Source: Deltaproteobacteria bacterium (lineage in GTDB: Bacteria; Desulfobacterota; Desulfobaccia; Desulfobaccales; 0-14-0-80-60-11). From it: DNA of 7,338 nt. The DNA lies in assembly GCA_023381945.1 (NCBI GenBank), contig JAMCQY010000031.1:1-7338 (forward strand), given 5' to 3'. This document shows, piece after piece, positions 1 to 5,219 of this stretch. A model generated the notes under the pieces. The model was not told where the DNA came from. It worked only from the letters and a program-made list of their open reading frames with translations, and did not search any database. A program made the translations under genes and the position numbers. Each line of letters opens with the position of its first letter. The first letter of the stretch is position 1.

Positions 1-1222
1 CGTAGATATCGTAGTAACGGCCGTCGGGGCCGGTCCATTCCCAGCGGTGAGGCGCCTTAGTTTGGAGCACTTTGAAGGTTTCGCAAATCTCGCAGGGTTC
101 GGTGCGCCCGAAAAGATACTCAAAACAACGCATTCCGTGAGATTCGCCGAAACGCTCCACGAAGAAACGATTGGCAAAAGGAACCTGATAATCCGGCGTC
201 AGCAATACTAAATAAGCAGGCAGCATCTCCAGGACGTCATAGAAACGCTGCCTCTCCGATTTCAAGGCTTCTTCGGCCTCCAGGCGCTCTGCAACTTCGC
301 CCTGCAATTGCTCCACCGTCTGCCGCAACTCCAAAGTGCGCTCCTGCACCCGCTGCTCCAGTTCCTCATTCAGCCGGCTCAACGCCTCTTCAGCCTGCTT
401 TTGCTCGGTAATGTCCCGAGCGATGTGGACGCTGCCGAAAAGGCTGCCGTCGTCATTGAGGATGGGAGAGGTGGTCACCAAAAAATCCCGGCCCATTTCC
501 CGGAGTTCGGCGGTATGCTCCCGGCCGTCTGCCAGTAACTGCTGGTGAGGACAGACGTGGGGAATTTGCCCCGAGGCGTGCATGAATTCGTAACATTGCC
601 TGCCGATCAGCTCTTGGGGCTCCTTTCCCAGGGCCCGAGCCACGGCCCGGTTGACCCGTACCATGTGGTGGTCGGCATCCATGATGGTGATCAGGTCCGG
701 CACCGCGTCAAAGGTGCGCTCCCAGTCTTGTTTGGCCCGGAGCAAGGCGGCTTCACGCTTTTTGCGTTCCGTGGTCACCTGAAAATAGATGGAAATTCCG
801 TCTTCGAAAGGAAATATCCGGACCTCGTACCAGTTCCGGTAGGGTTCCGATTCAAAGAAGGCCTCCAGGGAAATAAACTTCTTCTCCTTTAGGGCCTCGG
901 CGTACTTCTCCACGAAGAGCGAACCCTTGGCTTCAGGGAAAGCCTCCAGCAGCCTTTTGCCTAAGATTTCTTCCCTTGGACGCCCGCCCCAAAGCGCCAG
1001 GGCGGCATTGTTGACGTAAGTGACCACCATATCCTGATCCATGGAGAAGAAGCCGTCACTGATACTCTCCAGGATAGTCTCGGGGGTGGCCACTTCGGAA
1101 GGCGGCCCGGCATCCAGGCGGCTGCGCAGGTCCGCGATAGTCGCCTGCGCCTCGAACAGACGCTGTTCCAGGTCACGGACCTGCTGCAAACATTCTTCCC
1201 GGGTTGGGCCTCTTTTGCTCAT
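1..1222 (-). CDS. Multi-PAS sensor protein, C-terminal part cut by the window edge
   Basis: This frame is open from an ATG at 1222-1220 to the left edge, giving 407 complete N-terminal residues. The start is supported by AAGGAAA at 1227-1233, a few bases upstream. A short N-terminal coiled-coil-like stretch (about 8-38) is followed by three PAS-like domains: about 45-152 (ESISDGFFSMDQDMVVTYVN), about 165-275 (FDAVPDLITIMDADHHMVRV, ending in the PAC-like HIARDITEQKQAEEAL) and about 325 to the edge (VLEMLPAYLVLLTPDYQVPF). A charged coiled-coil linker lies at about 275-325. No signal peptide or membrane segment is visible, so this part is probably cytosolic. PAS2 carries C210 and C224 (CYEFMHASGQIPHVCPH). 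PAS3 carries C366, C377 and C380 (CFEYLFGRTEPCEIC), which could bind a metal or cofactor or sense redox; this is inference. The output domain is off-window: a histidine kinase is most likely, with a GGDEF, sigma-54 activator or other output possible. PAS identity is firm; ligand and output are unknown. Confidence 0.9.
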   Translation of the reverse strand, partial: MSKRGPTREECLQQVRDLEQRLFEAQATIADLRSRLDAGPPSEVATPETILESISDGFFSMDQDMVVTYVNNAALALWGGRPREEILGKRLLEAFPEAKGSLFVEKYAEALKEKKFISLEAFFESEPYRNWYEVRIFPFEDGISIYFQVTTERKKREAALLRAKQDWERTFDAVPDLITIMDADHHMVRVNRAVARALGKEPQELIGRQCYEFMHASGQIPHVCPHQQLLADGREHTAELREMGRDFLVTTSPILNDDGSLFGSVHIARDITEQKQAEEALSRLNEELEQRVQERTLELRQTVEQLQGEVAERLEAEEALKSERQRFYDVLEMLPAYLVLLTPDYQVPFANRFFVERFGESHGMRCFEYLFGRTEPCEICETFKVLQTKAPHRWEWTGPDGRYYDIY

Positions 1223-1292
1223 TACTTTTCCTTGCTCAAATATGTCTTCCGGTGAGCTTGGTAGAGGGCGTCAGTGGTCCTGAATATTTTTA

Positions 1293-1321
1293 ATTTTAAC
1301 TTAAATTGGGGGAAATATGAA
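1293..1321 (-). promoter_or_regulatory. Candidate sigma-70 promoter for the PAS sensor gene
   Basis: Read on the minus strand, TTCATA (1321-1316, 4 of 6 matches to TTGACA) is followed after exactly 17 bases by TAAAAT (1298-1293, 5 of 6 matches to TATAAT). It lies in an AT-rich patch about 70 bases before the ATG at 1222. Found by eye; an AT-rich stretch gives such matches by chance. Confidence 0.35.
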
Positions 1322-1396
1322 TAATCTTGTTTTGCCGGGGGATGGTCGTATCGTTTTAACCAACGTGAGGGGAAGGGCAGGGGGCTCCAGGCCGAA

Positions 1397-1819
1397 CTAA
1401 TAAGGGTAATTCTCCGACTTGCCGGTCGTCAGCCTCTTCTGCAGGTTTTGGACCAGACCCTGGCGATCAAAGGTGATGGTCAATCCCCTGGTGGACTGCT
1501 GAAGCGCATTTGCATAGGCCACCGCCACGGGGACGAAATCGGCGGCCTGGGGGTACTCGGTCACGTAGTAATAATCCCAGGTCTCTCCACCTTTCGGGCC
1601 GTAGCTGACGAGGGCAGGGAATCCTAACAACGACGTAACCTCAGCCTTGGTGGACTTGCCCGGCTCCAGCCGGTTCACGGTGCCGGATTTGGTAATCTGC
1701 CTGGTCCCGGTGGCGACGCAGGCGGACACCGAAAGCATAGTGAAAAACACCAGGATTGTCTTTAACCTATCCAGCATAACCGCCCCGGGTCGCAGCATGG
1801 TCTTGCTGTTGCATAACAT
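1397..1819 (-). CDS. SmpA/OmlA (BamE)-like outer-membrane lipoprotein
   Basis: A 140-residue protein with a lipoprotein signal: a hydrophobic segment ILVFFTMLSVSAC ends in the lipobox LSVSAC, so Cys34 would be lipidated and the mature protein anchored in a membrane, probably facing the periplasm. The mature part matches the BamE fold pattern: NRLEPGKSTKAEVTSLLG (about 49-66), then FP, then GGETWDYYY (about 77-85), and a terminal strand LTITFDRQGLVQNLQKR (113-129). BamE helps the BAM complex insert outer-membrane proteins, but many paralogues with this fold have other or unknown roles, so bamE is not assigned. The start at 1819 has GAGGCGGG about 9 bases upstream. Met15 at 1777 gives a more standard 20-residue signal peptide but has its only SD-like bases 2 nt before it. 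Both starts give the same mature protein. The gene is divergent from the nucleotidase gene. No clear terminator follows. Confidence 0.8.
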   Translation of the reverse strand: MLCNSKTMLRPGAVMLDRLKTILVFFTMLSVSACVATGTRQITKSGTVNRLEPGKSTKAEVTSLLGFPALVSYGPKGGETWDYYYVTEYPQAADFVPVAVAYANALQQSTRGLTITFDRQGLVQNLQKRLTTGKSENYPY

Positions 1820-1845
1820 GGATGTCTGCCCGCCTCAATAGAAAA

Positions 1846-1887
1846 GCGCCATAACCGGTTCAGGGAAATTAGCCCACCTAATGGCGC
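1846..1887. repeat. Inverted repeat in the divergent intergenic region
   Basis: A perfect 7-bp inverted repeat, GCGCCAT (1846-1852) and ATGGCGC (1881-1887), spans 42 bp. The 8-bp palindrome AACCGGTT (1853-1860) directly follows the left arm. It sits upstream of the lipoprotein start, between two divergent genes, so it could be an operator or a hairpin in the lipoprotein mRNA leader. On the minus strand the repeat is followed by CTTTTC, too weak a T-tract to call a terminator. Confidence 0.4.
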
Positions 1888-1949
1888 GAGTAACAAATTT
1901 TCTCCCGCCTTTCAATAATTCCTCAAGTCCGCTAACCTGTCTTTTTCTC

Positions 1950-1979
1950 TTGCAAGTTTACCCCTTTCAGGACAATATT
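1950..1979 (+). promoter_or_regulatory. Candidate sigma-70 promoter for the 5'-nucleotidase operon
   Basis: TTGCAA (1950-1955, 5 of 6 matches to TTGACA) is followed after 18 bases by AATATT (1974-1979, 4 of 6 matches to TATAAT). The expected transcript start is near 1986, leaving a leader of about 58 bases before the ATG at 2044. No other pair in this gap looked better by eye. Confidence 0.35.
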
Positions 1980-2043
1980 CTGCCAGCGCGATGGTGGAAC
2001 CTCCCTCGGGTCTATCTACTATCAAGGAATTGGTTGGTCCTGA

Positions 2044-3585
2044 ATGAAATACCTGCGCCCGGTCCTCTTCTGCTGCCTCCTTTGGCTCATTTTTTTGGGT
2101 GCTCCTGTCCAGGCGCGGGAAGCTGCCCTGCGCTTCTTGTACGTCAATGATTTTCACGGCTTTGCCGAACCTTATCGCCCTCTCGGTTCTCCCGAACTTT
2201 TGGGGGGCGCGGCTTATCTGGCGGGTTCAGTGGATCGCCTCAGGAAGGAAAGACCAACCCTGCTCCTGGCGGCCGGGGACATGATCCAGGGGAATAACTG
2301 GGCGAACCTGTTTCGCGGCAAATCGTCCATCAAGTTGATGAACGCCATGCGATTTGACGCCATGGTAGTGGGCAACCATGAGTTTGATTCCGGTCAAAAG
2401 GTATTGCAGGAACGGATAAGAGAGGCGAGATTTCCGGTTCTGGGGGCTAACGTCCAGGGCCTGGCCCGGCTGAAACCTTACGTGATCAAGACTATCGGCG
2501 GCATCAGGGTAGCCGTCATCGGCGTGGTCACCCCCGACACTGCCATTACCACCAATCCCCGCAATGTCGCCGGCCTGAAGTTCTCTCCCCCGGAAGTGGC
2601 GGTCGCCAAGTACTTGAAGAAATTAAAGAGGAAGGCCGACCTAATGGTGGTGTTGTCCCATCTGGGCTACCCTGAAGACCGGGCCCTGGCCCAGAAGGTG
2701 CCGGGCATCGACGTGATTATCGGGGGCCACACCCACACCAGGCTGGAAACCCCCGCGGTGGTAAACCACACCATTATCGTCCAGGCCTGGGAGCATGCCA
2801 AGGCCCTGGGAGTCCTGGATGTGGACCTGAAGGATGGTAAAATCGTCAATTATGCCGGTCACCTGGGAGAGATTAAGCCATCAGCCGGCCATGCCGATGT
2901 GAAGATTCTACCATTAGTGGCCCAATATTCCCGGCAGGTGAATGCCCGCCTGGACAGGATCGTGGGAGAAACCGAGGTGGACCTGGACGGCGGGCAGGTG
3001 CGCAGCCGGGAGACCAACCTGGGGGACCTGGTCGCCGACATCATGCGGGCCGCGGCCGGAGCCGACGCCGCCCTGATCAACGGCGGCAGTATCCGCACCA
3101 GTTTGCATCGTGGCACCATCAAGGCCAAGGACGTTTATACTGCCCTGCCGTTCGATAACTACGTGGTGGCCATCAGGCTGACCGGCCGGCAGCTGCGGGA
3201 GGCCCTGGAACACGGGGTTTCGGCCTGGGAAGAAAAGGCCGGGCGGTTTCCCCAGGTCTCGGGGCTCTGTTTTACTTATAGCCGCAACGCTCCGGCGGGT
3301 TCCAGGGTCGAAGAGGTCCGGGTGCAAGGCCTCCCGTTGGACCTCGAGAAAGAATATCTCGTGGCTACCAATGATTTTCTAGCCGCCGGCGGCGACGGTT
3401 ACCTATCCTTCGGCGAGGCCCTGAAGAGCGGTGAGGGTTACCGGGAGCAGGGCGGCGCCCTCACCAGCAAAAATCTGGCCTATGCAAATACCGGCGTCTG
3501 GCTGCGGGATCTGGTAATCAGCTATATTAAGACCAAAAAGACGATATCTCCCCAGGTTGAGGGGAGAATCAAGGCCCTGGACTAA
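2044..3585 (+). CDS. Secreted metallophosphatase / 5'-nucleotidase (UshA/NucA type)
   Basis: This 513-residue protein has the full two-domain layout of the UshA-type 5'-nucleotidases, which hydrolyse nucleoside 5'-phosphates and often UDP-sugars outside the cytoplasm to recover nucleoside and phosphate. A signal peptide (1-24, ending PVQA) predicts export to the periplasm. The metallophosphoesterase domain (about 28-270) shows the dinuclear-metal ligands in order: NDFHG (D36, H38), AAGDM (D79), GNHEFD (N111, H112), SHLG (H206) and GGHTHT (H229, H231). The C-terminal nucleotide-binding domain (about 303-490) shows ETNLGDLVADIM, INGGSIRTSL (N346-R351), LPFDN (F370) and NDFLAAGGDGY (443-453). 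Length is normal and no catalytic residue is missing. The ATG at 2044 follows AAGGAA (2024-2029) at a rather long spacing of 14 bases, but it gives the correct signal peptide. Substrate (AMP, UDP-glucose, NAD or other) cannot be told from the sequence. The gene is coupled to the small gene directly after it. Confidence 0.94.
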   Translation: MKYLRPVLFCCLLWLIFLGAPVQAREAALRFLYVNDFHGFAEPYRPLGSPELLGGAAYLAGSVDRLRKERPTLLLAAGDMIQGNNWANLFRGKSSIKLMNAMRFDAMVVGNHEFDSGQKVLQERIREARFPVLGANVQGLARLKPYVIKTIGGIRVAVIGVVTPDTAITTNPRNVAGLKFSPPEVAVAKYLKKLKRKADLMVVLSHLGYPEDRALAQKVPGIDVIIGGHTHTRLETPAVVNHTIIVQAWEHAKALGVLDVDLKDGKIVNYAGHLGEIKPSAGHADVKILPLVAQYSRQVNARLDRIVGETEVDLDGGQVRSRETNLGDLVADIMRAAAGADAALINGGSIRTSLHRGTIKAKDVYTALPFDNYVVAIRLTGRQLREALEHGVSAWEEKAGRFPQVSGLCFTYSRNAPAGSRVEEVRVQGLPLDLEKEYLVATNDFLAAGGDGYLSFGEALKSGEGYREQGGALTSKNLAYANTGVWLRDLVISYIKTKKTISPQVEGRIKALD

Positions 3586-3588
3586 ATG
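3583..3588 (+). promoter_or_regulatory. Stop-start junction with zero spacing (translational coupling)
   Basis: The nucleotidase stop TAA (3583-3585) is immediately followed by the ATG (3586-3588) of the next gene. The purine-rich GAGGGGAG and AAGG just upstream lie inside the nucleotidase coding sequence and can serve as ribosome-binding site. This arrangement suggests that terminating ribosomes restart on the small gene, so both proteins would be made together. Confidence 0.7.
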
Positions 3589-3768
3589 CGGGTCTATGTG
3601 AATCAGCAGCCGGTGGAAGTGGCTCCCGGCATGACGGTGCGCCACGCCCTGATCGCGGCAGGTCTGCTGGATTGCCTCAAGACCGGGCAGAAGGCTTATG
3701 ACCAGTGGGGCAATGAGGTGGGCCTGGACGGCGCTTTGGCCCCGGAGATGAAGATTTACGTCAGGTAG
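3586..3768 (+). CDS. Small beta-grasp-like (ThiS/MoaD/ferredoxin-fold-like) protein of unknown function
   Basis: This 60-residue protein starts directly at the nucleotidase stop codon. The pattern fits a minimal beta-grasp fold: strand RVYVN (2-6), turn and strand PVEVAPG (9-15), helix TVRHALIAAGLL (17-28), then a polar loop with DQWGNEVGLDG (39-49) and a last strand MKIYVR (55-60). The opening resembles ThiS/MoaD proteins and the N-terminal ferredoxin-like domain of redox enzymes. It has no C-terminal Gly-Gly, so it is not a normal sulfur carrier or ubiquitin-like conjugating protein. It has only one cysteine (C30), so it cannot ligate a 2Fe-2S cluster alone. No signal peptide is seen, so it probably stays in the cytosol while its operon partner is exported. 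The coding call rests on the tight junction, normal composition and fold-like pattern. Function is not known to me. Confidence 0.75.
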   Translation: MRVYVNQQPVEVAPGMTVRHALIAAGLLDCLKTGQKAYDQWGNEVGLDGALAPEMKIYVR

Positions 3769-3788
3769 AGTCGGAGCACCTTTTACGC

Positions 3789-3803
3789 GCCCTCAAATAG
3801 GGC
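3789..3803 (+). repeat. Short hairpin between the small gene and DUF4337 gene
   Basis: GCCCT (3789-3793) and AGGGC (3799-3803) form a perfect 5-bp stem with a 5-base loop, about 20 bases after the stop codon at 3768. No run of T follows, so it is not a standard intrinsic terminator. It could slow 3' decay of the nucleotidase mRNA, or be chance. Confidence 0.3.
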
Positions 3804-3851
3804 AGCCGAAGAGTCTCCCCCACAAGAACAATATTATAGAGGAAGGCTGTC

Positions 3852-4439
3852 ATGGCGGAAATGGAATTGCCCAATCCGGAAGAACTCGAAGAGCGCAAGG
3901 CAAAAGCCTTCACCCGACGCGTGGCCCTCACCACCGCCATCTTTGCAGTTATCCTGGCCATCAGTTCTTTAGGTGGCGGAATGGCCATGAAGGAGATGCT
4001 CCTGTCGCAGCAGCAGGCTTCGGACCAGTGGGCTTTTTACCAGGCTAAGGCGATGCGGGAACATTTTTATCGCGGCCAGAAGCAGCGGCTGGAACTGGAC
4101 CTGCTGGAAAGAGAGAACCTGAAGCCCCAGGTTAGGAAGCGTTACGAAGAAATGCTTGCGCAGGTGATTGCTGAGGAGGCGCGCTACGGCCTGGAAAAAA
4201 AGGAAATCGAAAAGGATGCCAAATATTTGGAGCACCGGCGGGATATCTACCACGGCAAGGACCCTTATTTTGAATATGGCGAAGTCCTTTTACAGATCGC
4301 CATTGTCATGGCCTCCATCGCCATCCTGGCCCATTCCGGACTAATGTTCGCTTTCTCTCTGGTTTCGGCCCTCTTAGGGGCGCTGCTGGCCGTCAACGGC
4401 TTTCTGATGGTGGTGCACTTGCCTTTCTTTGGACATTAA
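3852..4439 (+). CDS. DUF4337-type membrane protein (plus-strand copy)
   Basis: A 195-residue protein that I recognise as DUF4337-like; no biochemical function is known to me. The N-terminus is charged and probably cytosolic (1-22). TM1 lies at about 24-43 (VALTTAIFAVILAISSLGGG). The family-like motif QASDQWAFYQAKAMREH (55-71) follows, then a long charged helical or coiled-coil stretch (about 72-135), TM2 at about 143-162 and TM3 at about 164-188. The ATG is supported by the strong site GAGGAAGG (3839-3846) with 5-base spacing. An 83-bp gap separates it from the small beta-grasp-like gene; it contains one short hairpin but no convincing terminator, so it may be read through from the nucleotidase operon. 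It converges on a second DUF4337-like gene 44 bp downstream. The gene's composition resembles its GC-rich neighbours (35 of 60 bases G or C in 4081-4140). Confidence 0.85.
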   Translation: MAEMELPNPEELEERKAKAFTRRVALTTAIFAVILAISSLGGGMAMKEMLLSQQQASDQWAFYQAKAMREHFYRGQKQRLELDLLERENLKPQVRKRYEEMLAQVIAEEARYGLEKKEIEKDAKYLEHRRDIYHGKDPYFEYGEVLLQIAIVMASIAILAHSGLMFAFSLVSALLGALLAVNGFLMVVHLPFFGH

Positions 4440-4483
4440 CCTCCGGTTTTGAGACCTTCAGTTCATTATTCGGCTATTCTTAT

Positions 4484-5005
4484 TCAGCGCAAAAACCCCA
4501 TGATAAAATAATACAGCCCACAAAGACCCAGAATCAGCCCCATCAACCACAAGATCTTCTTTTTGATCAGCGCTCCCACAGCCGAACACATGATGGCGAT
4601 CTGCAGCAGCATGACCGCCAGGGAAAAGTTGGCGTTCTTTAGTTTGTAGCCTTCCTGCTCTTTAAACAGTTCTTCAGCGCTCTGCTTTATCTGGTCCTTT
4701 TCTTTACCATAACGGGCCATTTCATCTTCATATTCTTTGATCTTGTTATTCAAATATTTTTGGGCCTTAGGATTTTTGATCTCCTGGAGCCGGACGGAGG
4801 TCAAAATGTCACGATTGATAGCATAGCTGTGCTCTTTGATGCTTTTGGACTGGAAGTAGGCCCATTGGTTGGCCTCTTTGGTGGCAGCAATATGTACCCT
4901 GGTGGAATAACTGGAAGCCCGCAAAGAGGCGATGGCCGCCAGGACGGCCAGGACCGTGGCGGTCAGGGCCACCATTTGGATCCAGGTTTCTTTCTCTTCC
5001 GGCAT
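4484..5005 (-). CDS. DUF4337-type membrane protein (minus-strand copy)
   Basis: A 173-residue paralogue of the plus-strand DUF4337 protein with the same plan: TM1 about 10-29 (QMVALTATVLAVLAAIASLR), the motif EANQWAYFQSKSIKEH (44-59), a charged helical middle containing EMARYGKEKDQI (95-106), TM2 about 127-147 and TM3 about 151-172. The shared motifs QWA(F/Y)(Y/F)Q(A/S)K, (E/A)ARYG.EK and LLQIAI show homology; the rest is strongly diverged. I chose the ATG at 5005 because MPEEKETW resembles the usual start of the family and GGGGGGA lies just upstream. The frame stays open to a TTG at 5035, a less likely start. GC is clearly lower than in the neighbours (about 42% in 4501-4560 and 37% in 4681-4740, counted by hand), which suggests a different history such as transfer. 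Function unknown. Confidence 0.85.
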   Translation of the reverse strand: MPEEKETWIQMVALTATVLAVLAAIASLRASSYSTRVHIAATKEANQWAYFQSKSIKEHSYAINRDILTSVRLQEIKNPKAQKYLNNKIKEYEDEMARYGKEKDQIKQSAEELFKEQEGYKLKNANFSLAVMLLQIAIMCSAVGALIKKKILWLMGLILGLCGLYYFIMGFLR

Positions 5006-5069
5006 AAGTCCCCCCATAAATTCGGGTCGAGGCAAAAGCCTAACCCATCGCGGGCATTATTGATTCAGG

Positions 5070-5098
5070 CTTGTAACGGAAGGAGGGGAAAAAGTCAA
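5070..5098 (-). promoter_or_regulatory. Sigma-70 promoter for the minus-strand DUF4337 gene
   Basis: On the minus strand TTGACT (5098-5093, 5 of 6 consensus) is followed after exactly 17 bases by TACAAG (5075-5070, 4 of 6 consensus). Transcription would start near 5063, leaving a leader of about 58 bases before the ATG at 5005. It is the best promoter match in the window and indicates the gene is transcribed on its own rather than only by read-through from the transglycosylase gene. Confidence 0.5.
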
Positions 5099-5219
5099 CG
5101 CACCAACCAAAATCTGGCCAGGCTATCAGGGGAAGAAGTTATGGAAGTATTTATCATAATGATTGATATTGCTGAACATTCCTGGTGATAAAATTAAATT
5201 TAAAAATAAGCTGGTCTCT

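Noticed and set aside
308..892. Open frames on the plus strand opposite the PAS sensor gene
   Set aside because: They lie antisense to a continuous minus-strand frame with clear PAS motifs, and their translations show no family features.
2641..3327. Minus-strand open frames inside the nucleotidase gene
   Set aside because: The plus-strand frame carries all nucleotidase motifs throughout; GC-rich coding DNA often leaves antisense frames open.
3832..3837. TATTAT as a -10 box for the plus-strand DUF4337 gene
   Set aside because: It sits almost on top of the ribosome-binding site at 3839-3846 and has no -35 match at 17 bases, so a transcript from it would lack that site.
5152..5168. Nested palindrome ATCATAATGAT flanked by TATCA and TGATA
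   Set aside because: Short and made almost only of A and T in an AT-rich gap, so chance is likely; it could be an operator but nothing else supports it.
5141..5188. Tiny plus-strand frame MEVFIIMIDIAEHSW with purine-rich bases upstream
   Set aside because: Only 15 codons, no recognisable features and no promoter; a leader peptide has no matching downstream plus-strand gene.
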